From: Deroplatys truncata
Taxonomy: Eukaryota > Arthropoda > Insecta > Mantodea > Mantidae
DNA: 64,000 nucleotides
Direction of reading: 5' to 3'
NCBI GenBank assembly: GCA_030765065.1
Contig: CM060977.1
Span: 97,109,795-97,173,794, forward strand
This document shows positions 22,826 to 34,440 of this stretch, piece after piece; positions within the stretch are counted from its first letter, which is position 1, and every line of letters starts with the position of its first letter. Position numbers and translations under genes: made by a program. Under the pieces are notes generated by a model, which was not told the DNA's origin, made no database searches, and saw only the letters and a program-made list of their open reading frames with translations.

Positions 22826-23834
22826 TGTGATGGCATACTTGTATATGTTTATTTATTTATTCAGCCCCACGTTTGGGAGCCAATTTGCGACGGTATTATT
22901 AATGTTGTTTGTGTATGTGTGTTTACTCCACGTGGTGAAGCCATTTTGTGACGATTCTTTGTTAGGTTTGTTAGCTCCATCTGGTGTTAGCAATTTGCGG
23001 CAGTATTAGTGTTTGTTTAAAAAAATGCTACTGTGATTTTATTTAATTTTGGTTCACTGTCCTCCGGCTAGCTATTATCCTTTTGGTCGAGCACTTCTCT
23101 TTATACAGGTTGTGTAAACGGAAAGGAGTCTTTTATCCAAAGATAACACTGATGAAAGAATTTGGTTTACACTTTTATTGTCGAACACATTCACTATCAC
23201 ATTTACACACTGATCTGGACACTCGCCAAACTGAAAGTGTTATAATAACTTCATTACTGATCATTCTTAATTCACGTACTTCAACTTTTTGTATTATTAA
23301 CTTTACAACACTTGAGATTTTTCATAACTCTACTACGCGTAACTTGCGAATCGATAGCCGACGTGTAATATTTCTGCTGGACAGAAGGCGACGTGTAACG
23401 TACAAATGTTTTCGACGAACTGACGGACTGAGGACTTTACCTCTAACCTAGCCCTTTTTTATATTCCTACGCCCCGATATGCCTAAAGATTATAACCGAG
23501 CTGCTATTGGCTAATAAAACGCGCCAACATTAGCGTCTATTTTTATATCCAATGAAAATTATGAACACATATGCTTTAGGAAAAATGTTCCAGCAAATTC
23601 TAAAGAAAAACGCGCCAACATTACGTAACTTCGTCGTCTCTAATAATGATAAGCAGCTCACCCCCTCGCTGCATTATTGCACGCTATTATTGTCAGTTTC
23701 AGTAAGGTAGTATAAACTTACTTCTCAACAATAATTACAATCAACAAACATCTCAAATCAATGTCACATAAAAATGCATATTCATACTATAATCCTTCTT
23801 TACATTTAAATAATTTGTGATACAAATTACTGCA
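22826..23834 (-). mobile_element. Inverted LTR of the first Gypsy-like family, with PBS tail
   Basis: Reverse complement of the LTR at 285-1272. The LTR itself spans 22886-23834. Its end is followed (on the minus strand) by AATTGGCTCCC and GTGGGGCT at 22864-22885 and by text also present at 4487-4510. It is clearly more diverged than the pair at 285 and 3498, so it is older. No gag-like interior is present. It interrupts a Rep-A copy. Confidence 0.8.
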
Positions 23835-23839
23835 TCACA

Positions 23840-24175
23840 ATCTACTTAAAAATTCCATAATTCACAGGAAATACATATTGAGGCTAAATCCAAAAACGCG
23901 TTTTAGGAAAAGATTCATGTGTATTTCTATGAAGGTTAATTTAAAAACTAAACGTCGGATGAATATAATCTTGGTGTTTATTTTCAGCATCTTCCAACGG
24001 CTTTGCAGGTTTTGCAGGAAGACTCCCCCACTACAAACTACCTCTTATATAAACACTTGTGATCATTTTTTGTTTTCTTAAAAATAACACTAACGATTTT
24101 CATTAAAATACATGTTTAACATATTAACAAAATATTTACCTTAATTTTTCCAGTTGGGAAGTCACTATTCGTTTT
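23840..24175 (+). repeat. Rep-A piece ending at ATTCG
   Basis: Continues the copy that starts at 22790, from AAAAATTCCATAATTCACAGG through GATTTTCATTAAAATAC. It is internally shortened and stops after GTCACTATTCG, where a new Rep-A copy begins. Confidence 0.7.
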
Positions 24176-24176
24176 T

Positions 24177-25235
24177 TTACTTTCTCTACTACGTGTAGTA
24201 AGTAGGGGAAGTATTGTATTCCACCCAAAAATTCGATACCGATAATTCACCGGAAATATATGTTTTGAGATCCCCTGAAAACAAAAAAAAAGCATTTTTG
24301 GAAACATGTGTCTGCGTGTGTGTCTGTGAACAGCATAACTCAGAAACGAACAGTCGGATAAACAACAAACTTGGTATTTAGGTTCAGTACCTTCCAGAGA
24401 TGCGACCCAAAGGTTTTCAAGAAAATTACCCCACCACAGATTACCCTTTACATGGAAGATTTTTCGAAAATTTTAATTTTCTCAAAAATGGCTCTAACGA
24501 CTTTAATCAAAGTGTCATATGTTTAAGATATTTTATGACAAATAAAATGTATATCTCGAATTTTCTGGGGATGTCTCCACAAGTATTCTTCATTGTGAAC
24601 AACTTTGGCATAACTGGTAAACCGTAAGAGATAGACAAACTTGTGCGACACAAAAAAGTAGATGGCGTTAAAATACACAATTTACTTCATATACATTATT
24701 CTTGTTCAGTGAACCATTTTCGAGATATTGCTTGTTGTTCCCTTAAATTTTCCAATAGTTATACTTTTTCTCAAATGGGAATTCGTTTTTCATTCTTTTT
24801 ATGTACTGGGCATGCAAAGAAAACAACATAGCAACCAGCTCTTAAATGATTTGACTCACCTTGCACCTACAAGAAAATTAGCAATAAGATTAACATCTCG
24901 ATTAACATGAAGCATATGGAGAATAAGCGTTTGTAAACATAGTTTTACAGGAGTAGAGAAAGTCATGTGAGTGTAACACATCAGACGTTTTTGTCCTCGA
25001 CATGCAAAGAGAATGGAATACTCTACATAGCAACCAGTTCTTAAAATATTTGACTATGGTTTAAAGCCTACCAATTCCCCTTGCATTTACAAGAAAATTA
25101 GCAACAGGATTTACATCTTGATATCTCGTTTAACATGAAGCATATGTAGAATAAGCTATTGTAAAAATAGTTTGTACAAGAGTAGAGAAAGTCTTGCGAG
25201 TGTAACACATCAAATTGTTTTGCTATTTATGTAAA
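24177..25235 (+). repeat. Rep-A full copy with duplicated 3' end
   Basis: Starts TTTACTTTCTCTACTACG and reaches GTAGAGAAAGTCATGTGAG with AACACATCAGACG at about 24990. A second version of the last roughly 230 bases, from CATGCAAAGAG to the same terminal phrase, then follows to 25230. This copy belongs to the CATGCAAAGAG subfamily. Confidence 0.85.
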
Positions 25236-26530
25236 CACGGTAGTCTGAATATCACGAAATTAATACTTTGCCCTTTCTTCCGATATGCAACTTTCCACAA
25301 TGATTATCTGGGCGTTATTGAGGTTTCCATTTCTATGGAAAGTCCTTTCACAGAAGATGTATAAGGGTATATTAAGTGATACAAAACCATGTCATATCTT
25401 TAGTATTGTGGTCTGTATATTGTGGGTGCTCCTCTATTGAATTTGCGAATGTTTATTGAGGCATTGCGAGTTATTTCTCTGCAAATCCTCCATTTTGTGG
25501 AAAACAGAGTATTAAATGGTACAAACAGGAATCAGTGGTGTTGCAAGAATAAGAATCCTTATTGTTGAACGCTTCCCGAGCGTGAAATTCCACATGAAAC
25601 TTCTGTTTACGTTGATTCCTAATAAGGAGTGTGCTAGGTTCGAGATTCTTTCTCGTTTAAAGAAGAATTTAAAGTACTTTTTCGAACATTAAGCTCTCAG
25701 AAATATTAAGGGCGCACATTGAATTAAACTAAAAGTTAGGATGAGCTCCGAGTGACTAACTATAGAATAAAAAATAAAAATAAAAATGAAAGAAAAACAA
25801 TATCTGATGTGACACATTCACATGGCTTTCTCTACCCTTTATTTTTCTAGTGGTCATTCAAGGAGCATGAAATTTCAAAGGCTACATATAAACCCACACT
25901 CTTTACTAAAATTTTGACTATCACTTCAGCCTAATGTATTCTTCTGATAACTATAATGGAACTTGTAATGAGATTTTTTACTTAACAAGTCGTAAATAGT
26001 AGAAAAACTTGTATAAGAATGGTTTGTAGCAGAATGAGAAGAGAATATAAAGTCAATACAATACAGTTTCTTGTACTCCCGCTACTGGAGCATTATTCGC
26101 TGATCTGAATTGTGTTTCTACTGAACGAACAGAGTTGTGCTGAAAGTAAAGAAGGTGCTAGATAAAAGCAATGGACAAGTAAAGCATTGTATTCAACTGG
26201 CAACGCTTTGTCACGCGAGAATTTTCTCTTGTTGACTGGGAATTAAATACAGTAGACAGAAATGTATTTGCCTTCAGTACGCTCTAGGTGTTTCTTTTGA
26301 AGCAACAAACTAGACTATATATACATATAAATCCTTAATAACAGATATTATGCTACGTTGCAGTATTCTGTGTTCTTAAAATAACCTCGGGTTTATTTGC
26401 TTAGCTGAAAACGTCCAAGTTAAGCAAAACATAGCGCCTTGTACCTACAGTGAATTCTATATAATGTTGTTTTATGCATAAACCTCACTGAGCTTAAAGA
26501 AACAGATTTTTAATTTGTTAAATTATCACG
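25236..26530. other. Mostly featureless; one short reversed Rep-A end
   Basis: At 25797-25845 the sequence is the reverse complement of the Rep-A 3' end (ACATTCACATGGCTTTCTC). The remainder shows no gene, tRNA or repeat that I can support. Confidence 0.45.
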
Positions 26531-26639
26531 GCTTTCTCTAAACTGCATCATTTTGACTTTCTCTGCCACGTATATACTAGGCTTTTTTTTAAAACAAGTA
26601 CCGATATTTTTTTTAAAAAATAACAATATTATTTGTCAA

Positions 26640-27030
26640 TTAGTATATTGTCGAAACGGGATACCAGTTTTTGTATACCTTCGTCAAAGAACGATGCGAC
26701 CTGTGGCAAAATGTTTTCCACCAAGAAATAGCTTAAGGTGAAGAAAATTGCTTGGTGCCAATTCCGGACTGTAAGGTGGGTGGTCACGTTGTTCCTAACC
26801 AAATGGTTCGATCACATTTTGAGTGTTTTTGGTCGTATGGGATCACTTCTTCAACTCCATCACTCATTATCTTTCCCCATAAACCTCAATAACTGGCGGC
26901 AAACCTTTGCTGGCTTAATATTTCTCACATTCAGAAAAAAAGAATCACAGTGGAAGATTCGTTCGATTGTTTTCAACATTTCGAAAAGCGCTAACAACAG
27001 GAAAACAAAGTGACGATCGTCCACAGCTGC
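26640..27030 (-). pseudogene. Mariner relic with internal deletion
   Basis: On the minus strand the sequence gives a transposase N-terminal text (CDSFFLN, VCRQLLRF) and then, in other frames, C-terminal text ending FFDEGIQKLVSRFDN, which matches the mariner end FxDEGIxKLVxRxDKCL. The intervening catalytic region is reduced to a degenerate patch. This is the third mariner-type remnant in the window and the second with the middle lost. Confidence 0.5.
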
Positions 27031-27059
27031 GTCTGGCTTCCTAATGAATAGAGGAAGTG

Positions 27060-27240
27060 ATCGCGCAAGCTCAAAAGCACGTAAAGAAGGTATAGCATTC
27101 CACCCAAAGTTCCATATCGAAATTTCACCAAAACTACATATTTTGAGACCCTCTAAATTCATAATTTTGTCCTTGTGAGTCGGATAAATATCAAACTTCG
27201 TATTTAGTACTGTAACTAGAAGCCAAATGTGACTTAGCAC
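27060..27240 (+). repeat. Rep-A fragment
   Basis: Recognised by GTATAGCATTCCACCCAAAG, GAAATTTCACC, TTTTGAGACCC and GTCGGATAAATATC. It is truncated by the SINE that follows. Confidence 0.65.
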
Positions 27241-27254
27241 CTCAACCTGCGAAG

Positions 27255-27540
27255 ATAGTTTGTTCCTAAGATCCTGAGCTCTCGGGAGGGAGGGCTAGCC
27301 TCGAGTTCCCCTAGGGCACGGGTGCAAGCTCGGCGGAGGGCGATGGCGTAAAAGTCCTTAGCGCATGACTTCCTTTGGAACGGAAGTAAAACCGATGATC
27401 CGGTGTCGCAGATTTACGGCATGTAAAAGAACATCAAGTCTGATAGAGAGGCCTCTGAGCAAAATTCCGGGACTTTCGCGCCTAATGTAGAGTGGGATGC
27501 TAAGGACTGCAGCAGTTAAAGAACGTCCACAAATAAAAAA
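27255..27540 (+). mobile_element. SINE-beta
   Basis: A tRNA-like head with a degenerate B box (GGGTGCAAGCTCGG) leads into GGCGTAAAAGTCCTTAGC, TTTACGGCATGTAAAAGAAC, GTCTGATAGAGAGGCC and a tail CCACAAATAAAAAAATT. Reverse copies at 45911-46205 and 56745-57010 share every landmark. Confidence 0.8.
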
Positions 27541-27720
27541 ATTCTCGGGAGGGAGGGGTTGGTGAGAGGAGACAGAGGGTAGCCAAACCAGGAGGCATGA
27601 CAGGGTAGAAGACAAGGTCCCTACGTTACCAGGTATAAACTCCCCGGATGGCAGCAGGTACAACGTCTTGTCATGAATTCAGTGCGAACTACCTGGATGA
27701 CCGTCTTAATGGCCCGAGTT
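27541..27720 (-). mobile_element. SINE-gamma-like fragment
   Basis: GAGAGGAGACAGAGGGTAGCC, ACCAGGAGGC and AAACTCCCC parallel the minus-strand body of SINE-gamma at 55370-55460 (GAGAGGAGACACCGGG, GGAACCAGGA, GACACTCCCC). It is joined directly to the SINE-beta tail. The first motif quoted differs by a few bases between the two. Confidence 0.5.
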
Positions 27721-27819
27721 CCGTGCCACTGGTACTTGAGTGGAAAACTGGTTCTCGGCTAATTAGCTAGGCCGATTGAGTACAGTGTCTGTTAGTGTTG
27801 TAATTACACGTGTCGAACA

Positions 27820-28640
27820 ATGTCAGGTTCGCCATTAAAAGGGTCATCCAGCGCACGCAATGGAAGTGGTTTAAGTAAACAGTTTATTTTTTTGGATAAT
27901 AGACGATCAGAAATTTTATTTCCAAAAGAAGTTGTAGGATTAAATAAAACGTGGGTTTGGGTTAATAGGAACTACATTAAATTATCACCTAGGATGGACA
28001 CAATTGAACGAGTGATCTTGCACAATTAGGAGAAAACTCCTGAACGTATTTTAAACAGCCAGAAGATTTCAAATTCTTTGAAACGGCGAGCACCTGAGGA
28101 TTTATCTCTAAAATCAACCAAAATTATCCATCAGGGGATGAGGACTGGAAACTTGAGTACACTAACATCTATTTATTATCAGTAGCATCTCTGCACAGAA
28201 GCTTCTGCAGTACCCTAAGCAACACAAAATAATCGATGAGGCTCAGACAGCAACGGCAGAGATGCAAATCAAACCAGGTGAGGCATTCTTGTTATTTAAT
28301 GACACGGAGGTCAAGCTTGTTGGAATTTCAACTGCAACAAATATTACTAAACTTTATGCTTACTCGCAAATTTATGGAGATGGAACATTTAAATGCTGTC
28401 CACCACATTTCTGCCAGCTGCTCACTCTGCATGCAGTTATAAATAATTTAACAGTGTCATTCGTGTTGTGCTTATTGCCAAACAAAAGCAAGCAGTCTTA
28501 CAAGCAAATGATGCAAAACATAATTAACAAACGTGCCTCTTTTGGCCTAAGCTTCAAGCCGAAGGAAGTATTCGTAGATCTCGAAATTGCCATTCATAAT
28601 GCTGTGCAAGAGATGTTGACTGAGTCTTAATTCGTGGATA
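27820..28640 (+). pseudogene. MULE-like transposase relic
   Basis: The part at 28262-28630 reads MQIKPGEAFLLFND, then YAYSQIYGDGTFKCCPPHF, QLLTLHAVI, VSFVLCLLPNKSKQSY and FKPKEVFVDLEIAIHNAVQEM. This is the layout of the MULE transposase domain, with the first catalytic aspartate in GDGTF and the second region in DLEIA. An upstream frame from 27820 (MSGSPLKGSS) may be its N-terminus, with a broken stretch between. The frame ends soon after the second motif, so the third catalytic residue is not reached. No terminal inverted repeats were found. It could alternatively be a degenerate domesticated MULE-derived gene. Confidence 0.6.
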
Positions 28641-29121
28641 CCGCTTTCATCTTGGTTAGAGTTGGTGGAGAAAAACACAAGCAAAGGGTCTCACTAGAAA
28701 ATATAACAAAGTCGAAGTCTGCACATTCTTGAAATACTTTGAAGCAACATACACTACTAGTCACGGACAAACTATTAACTCATTAATGTAATAAGATATC
28801 TAATTTACAGCTTCTCAGCATCAACACATTAATAATTTGTTTTTTTTAATATTTTGTTATGTATTTTGTATGTATTATGTAGTTTTTGCTAATATTGTAG
28901 GTATAATAATTAAGAGGATATTAAAACACTTATTTCCATAATGTATACATGGCATAAAACAAGTATATAACGTTATAACATATAAAATATAAAATGAGAG
29001 GGACAGGTCATTGTTAGCTCTATAACCAGTAATATAAAATTACGAGATATGCAGTAGTATCTACGTAAGCATGTAACGAGCCTGGGATTCATAATTAAGA
29101 CAATGGAACTATGTAAACATA
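28641..29121. other. No recognisable feature
   Basis: AT-rich sequence between the MULE relic and the Tc1 element. Confidence 0.4.
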
Positions 29122-30144
29122 CACTATGTGATCAAAAGTATCCGGACACCCCCACAAACATACGTTTTTCATCTTAGGTGCCTTGTGCTGCCACCTACTG
29201 CCTGGTACTCATTATCCGTGATCTCAGGAGTCATTAGACATCGTGAAACAGCAGAATGGGACGTTCCGTGGAACTCGTGGACTTCGAACGTGGTCAGGTG
29301 ATCGAGTGTTACTTGTGTCAGAAGTCTGTACGCGAGATTTCCATACTCCTAAACATCCCTGTTTCTGATATGATAGTGAACTGGAAACGTGAAGGGACAT
29401 GTACAGCACAAAAACGTACAGGTCGACCTTGTCTGTTGACCGACAGAGGCCGCCGACATTTGAAGAGGGTCGTAAAGAGTAATAGGCAGACATCTATCCA
29501 GACCATCACACAGGAATTCCAAACTGCATCAGGATCCACTCCAAGTACTATGACAGTTAGGCGTGAGGTGAAAAACCTTGGATTCCATGGTCGAGCGGCT
29601 GCTCATAAGCAATACATCACGCAGGAAAATGCCAAACGACGCCTCGCTTGGTGTAAGGAGCGTCAACATTATACGATTGAGTTCTTCCTGGAGGGGGCTT
29701 GCACCCCTTGTTGTTTTGCGTGGCACCATCACAGCGCAGACTTACATTGATATTTTGAGCACCTTTTGTGTTTCCCGCTGTTAAAGAGATGTTGCGGGAT
29801 AGCGATTGCATCTTTCAACACGATCGAACACCTATTCATACTGCACGACCTGTGGTGGAGTGGTTAACATGCAATGACATCCCTGTAATGGACTGGCCTG
29901 CACAGAGTCCTGACTACACCGACCTACATCGATACCTCTCCTCAGTTCCGCACTCCGTGAAGAATGGGCTGTCATTCCCCAAGAAACCTCCAGCACCTGA
30001 TTGACAGTATGCCTGCGAGAGTGAACGCTGTCATAAAGGCTAAGGGTGGGCCAACACCATATTGACTTCCAGCATTACCGATGGAGGGTGTCACGAACTT
30101 GGTCATTTTCAGCCAGGTGTCCGGATACTTTTGATCACGTAGTG
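29122..30144 (+). mobile_element. Tc1-like transposon, internally deleted
   Basis: CACTATGTGATCAAAAGTAT at the left and the reverse complement of ATACTTTTGATCACGTAGTG at the right are near-perfect terminal inverted repeats (about 28 bases including GTCCGGA..CACC). TA lies outside each end (29120-29121 and 30145-30146), the Tc1/mariner target duplication. The element is 1023 bp, well short of the usual 1.5 kb or so, because part of the transposase is deleted. A second, fragmented copy lies at 58128-59966. Confidence 0.95.
29256..30004 (+). pseudogene. Tc1 (DD34E) transposase, deleted and frameshifted
   Basis: From MGRSVELVDFERGQVIE the protein shows the first helix-turn-helix (KSVREISILLNI), the GRP-like linker KRTGRPCLLTDR, a second helix-turn-helix (TSIQTITQEFQ) and ENAKRRLAWCKERQHYT. 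The normal block with the first catalytic D (WSDESRF) and GGGSVMVWG is missing; the sequence jumps to text that in another frame reads GLAPLVVLRGTITAQTYIDI. From 29768 it resumes with FQHDRTPIHTARPVVEWL and MDWPAQSPD, which contains the second catalytic D. The expected NPIEHLW block with the final E is altered. It is therefore catalytically dead, though its ends could once have been mobilised by an intact relative. Confidence 0.9.
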
Positions 30145-30146
30145 TA

Positions 30147-32295
30147 TATATATATGTAAAATAAACTGTTAGTGGATAGTAGCAACAATCAGATACATTG
30201 CCACATACCTATATTTGAAATATGTACATTAAAAAAATGGTTGAAGGGATCGCTGCCAGAAGCTTGTCAGACCGGAAGGCTGTGTATAAGCTCGTCTTTA
30301 AATAGAGTCTAAAACGACGTATTTAAAGTCTGCCAGTTATACATATTTTAACTCTACAAAGGTTATAGTAAATTGTGAATATTTACATGTTATTTATCTA
30401 AAATACAAATGAAATAGTTAACAAAATACGTGTGTGCAAATTATTTTAACATTGTCTATACCTAAACCTGAAAAGACACAGTTGCTCTCCGACTCAAAAT
30501 ACAGCAGCCGTGGCAGAATTATAAAATAATAATTACAACATGCTAACACACACATCAAGACAGGTACGTAACACAGCATCCATCATCTCTCTACGGATAC
30601 AACATCATCATCAACTTAGTAGGGTTCTCGATGCATAGTGTCACTTCAACGTTGAGGCACACCACGTAGGAACCACTACAGCTTTTTTGGTCTACCATTT
30701 TTACATCCATATGAAGTTGATGAGTGTTTCATTGAGTATCTTATGGCAATACAATCACAAAATGCAAATTTTAAGTTTCACTCAATATAGACTAGAAACT
30801 TTCATCAGCGAAGAAAACCTTTTTCCGCCCAATATTTGAGCAAGGTTTGACGCCTCAATCAATAGGACAACAAACGGATGCGAAGCGTTCCATTCAAAAT
30901 AAGCAGGATGTTTTCCTCAGTACATCCAAACATATTTATATTCGTAGATGTTTTGAAGGGCATCCAGTCTGAAGTATACATGTATACTGGCTGAGTCAGG
31001 TGCGACTATTTAGTTTTGAATTTATGCAACGTGCTAAGCGACATATGTGACTTACGCCTTTCTTGAATGCCTTCTAATGGCTGATTTGCACAACACTTTA
31101 TAGAGGAGCGATATATAACTCAGTGAATAAGTGCTTTACGGGACAGAATGCAATCGCTATGTATGTCGATGCAAAAACATCCCACCCTGACATTGGGAGC
31201 TGCAGTACCAATTTTAGTCAATTTTACAAACTTTTATTCTTTAGCATACATCCATGCACCCCTTTGCAAACGCCCCTGAGGGAACAACCTATCATGTGCA
31301 TCGGTTGACAAAACCATTTAAAAATAAAATGGCTGATCTTGCAGTGCGACCAATTGTCAATGTACAGCCTTGTCAAAAAATGCTAAGTACTAGGTAGATA
31401 ATTTCTCTTATTTCACAAACTATAGCGTATTTCAGATCTTACAGTAATTGCAATGACTGATGCTGTTTATTTGTTTGAATTAAAACTACCAAACCGAGCT
31501 CAAAAGCTTGTATGACGCTGCAAAAAGCGTGTAAAAATTCGAAGTGGGATCTAGTTCTGCGATTACTATTTCGTATAGGAACTTCAGCTCGGAAGGTAGC
31601 ATTGGCCGAATGGTATTATCGTGGTTACTGTAACACTGTGCTACCTTAATTCGGGTTCAAAATGTTTCGGTTAGGTTATAATCTTTTATTACATTTTGTT
31701 TTACTTCTTTGGGCCTATAATTTGATGATATGATAAAAATAACATTTTTATAACATTATAAGTGTGTACAAAGTGGGATAATCGTCATGTTTTCCACTGC
31801 AAAGCCCAAATCATCTGCGGGCACACTCATACGTGAAGATTGCAGGCAGATTATACCGCGCATGTTACAGCATGCAAGAAGGTCTCTCCGGCAACGTGCA
31901 CAAATGTGCATTGATGAAGGGGTTCGTCATTTTGGACATTTACTTTCTTGATGGAATCCACGCTCTAACAATTTATTATTCTGTTTATCCGTGAACTTAG
32001 CTCGTTTACATTCCTTTATCAAAAGAAGAAGTGAAACATAAGGTTTAAACATGAAACAAAAACTGTTATATTTAATACCGTCAATATGCGCCCAAAAGAA
32101 TGAAAGCGTAACATGGTTTACAGCACCAGATACAGTACAGGTTATTAGAGTAAACATGATACACAATTATCTTATTTTAATTCTTATATCTTTGGCTTAC
32201 AGAAGAGCCAATAACAAAAACAAATAAATTAGTACACTAAAATTACAGAAAATAAACACAAGTAGGGAAAAAAGGAACCAAAACAATATTATGTT
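30147..32295. other. No recognisable feature
   Basis: Just over 2 kb of AT-rich sequence, apparently without Rep-A or SINE content. Short frames such as 31123-31308 and 31927-32166 have no resemblance to known families. Confidence 0.4.
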
Positions 32296-32299
32296 TGTA

Positions 32300-32378
32300 T
32301 CAGATTCGAACCTCCGAAGCTAACCTTTGTTTCACCACATTGCGGCAGATAAACCACTCGGTCAGAACCCACATAGTC
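32300..32378 (-). tRNA. tRNA-Ser/Leu-like sequence, probably pseudogene or SINE head
   Basis: The minus strand has GACCGAGTGGTTTATCTGCC, resembling the D-arm of a class II tRNA, and GGAGGTTCGAATCTG, a T-arm and B box. The stems around them do not pair cleanly and the anticodon is unclear, so a working tRNA is unlikely. Confidence 0.35.
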
Positions 32379-33149
32379 TATTACGCTCTTCGGGAAAACA
32401 TTCCTCTATCTCCTTGCAAGCATTATATCCATGAAACGCCGTCTTTTTTTTAAGGCTTTCGCAGCTCTTTGGTTCTTATTCAGGCCTTTAATCATTAATG
32501 CTAGTTCCGTATAGTACCGAATAGAAGGGCAGAGTTACAATAGCAGCTTGTTTGCTAAAAGTGTCAATATTTTCACATTAGACTATAAACTGCGGGTTAC
32601 ATAGATACGAATACCTAGGGGCAGCTGACTCACCTGGTATATACGACAAACAGACCATCAAAGGAACAAAGGAGCCCTTATAAAGGAAAGCTTCCTGAGA
32701 GAACAGATGCTGCTATACAAAATGCTAGAAAAACGAGAAAAAAGTGCTTAAAATCAGTGCCTTTGAAGTTTCTCCCAAAACTGTAAACACTAATGCCAAA
32801 CTGATAAAACACAGAAACTGTTGCTAAAATAAATGTATGACAAAGTTTAAAGCTGATTCACATTTTATAAAGATTTTAATACTAAATTATAGTAAATGGA
32901 AGCTAAACAGTCAACTCCATGTGTGCCTCCTGGGTAACGCTAATAGGCTGCAAAGAAAAACGAACAATGGAATTTGCTTGATCAGGTAGCTCACACCCAA
33001 CTAGGCGTACCCTTCAGGTAGCCGCACGGAAATCAGGCAGCTTCAATGATCTCGCACTGAACTAGGATAAATGGGTATAACCGGCTCCCCTTTCCCTACA
33101 GTCTTGTACTCCCACTGGAGGGCTCGGGACTCGGAAACTGGGGAACGAA
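32379..33149. other. No recognisable feature
   Basis: Mixed composition. 32960-33145 is GC-richer and might be part of an unknown repeat, but nothing else in the window matches it. Confidence 0.35.
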
Positions 33150-33800
33150 GTGTTAGACTTGGTATTTAACTTCAGTACCTTTCCAAGATGCGACATAAGG
33201 ATTTTCAAGAAAATTCCCCACCACATGCTACCCTACAGAAGCGTATATTTCGAATTTTTTTATTTTCTAAAAAAATTACCAAAATATCACATATTTATGA
33301 TCAATAGAATGTATATTTTGAATATTTGGGGAATAGCGTAGGAAGTCCTCTTCATTCGGAAGGAATTTTGTATAATCTTGTATAACTAGTGAATGTTAAG
33401 CGATAGACGAAACCATACTGCAGAAAAAATGTAAATCACTTTAAAACACACAACTTATTCAAATAACTTTTTTGTGGCATTAGCCATTTCCCAGGTATAT
33501 GTTCATTACTTGTTCATTATTTTCAAATCCTTTTTATTTGTAGTTGTTTCTCGCGACGTAAGAAAACAGTATGGAATTTTAAGGCCAGCGTATATCGTCC
33601 AGTTCTTAAACATTTGACTATCGCTGTTCTCTTTGTATCTATAACGAAATGTATAATGTAGCTACTTTTGCAAGTTTATTGGGATTAAAATGTAGTAGAC
33701 AGGGAAATAAACTTTTTTATGAACGATTTGTATACTCACTAATAAAAGACGAAGTGTAAAGAAGGTTACTGAATGTAACAAATTGGAATTATTTTATATA
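33150..33800 (+). repeat. Rep-A copy lacking its 5' end
   Basis: Enters at TTAGACTTGGTATTTAACTTC and continues through CCTCTTCATTCGGAAGG, AAGGCCAGCG and ATTTGACTATCGCTG to the 3' end near ACTGAATGTAACAAATTGG. Confidence 0.8.
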
Positions 33801-33899
33801 GACCTTATAAACTATTCTTGCAAAAGCTTTTCAAGTTGATTGTGACAAACTTTCTCATAAATATAATTAAACATTCCGTTATACGTACAAAGGGGATAG

Positions 33900-34440
33900 G
33901 CACGGTCAAATATTAAAAAATTCTGATGCGATACATTCATATGACTTTCTGTACTATATATCGTTTATTATTCAGCATACAAACTATTCCTACTACTGCT
34001 TATTCTTCTATCTACTACATTTTGATCCAAATTTCGTCTATCTCTTAACGTTTACCAGTTACACAAGATTATACAAAATTCCTTCTGAAGGAAGACTTCA
34101 AACGCGATTCCGAGAAAATTCTAGGTATACTTTTTATTTGTCATTTAAGTGTTTTAGTATATATGGTATTTTAATCAAAACCTTTTTTTAGAAAATCGGT
34201 GGATGGGAGTGAGGATGATTTTCTTGAAAATCTTCGTGTCGTACTGAAGACTTCAATACCAAATGTGATACTTATCCGTCTTTTCATTTTAGTTAGTGTT
34301 CACAGGCCCTCCCCCCACACACATACAAGGGACGTTTTCTAAAAATGCTTTCTTTGAATTTCCGGTGAAATCTCGGTATCGAATTTTTGGGTGGAATGCA
34401 ATACCGTCTCTAGTTACTATGTACGTAATAGAGAACATAG
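33900..34440 (-). repeat. Rep-A copy, reverse
   Basis: Begins with the reverse 3' end (ACATTCATATGACTTTC) and ends with GGTATCGAATTTTTGGGTGG then TTACTATGTACGTAAT. The middle is shortened. It stands head-to-head opposite the copy at 33150-33800. Confidence 0.8.

Noticed and set aside
32300-32378. Possible functional tRNA-Ser or tRNA-Leu gene
   Set aside because: A and B boxes are present but the acceptor and anticodon stems do not pair; kept only as tRNA-like.
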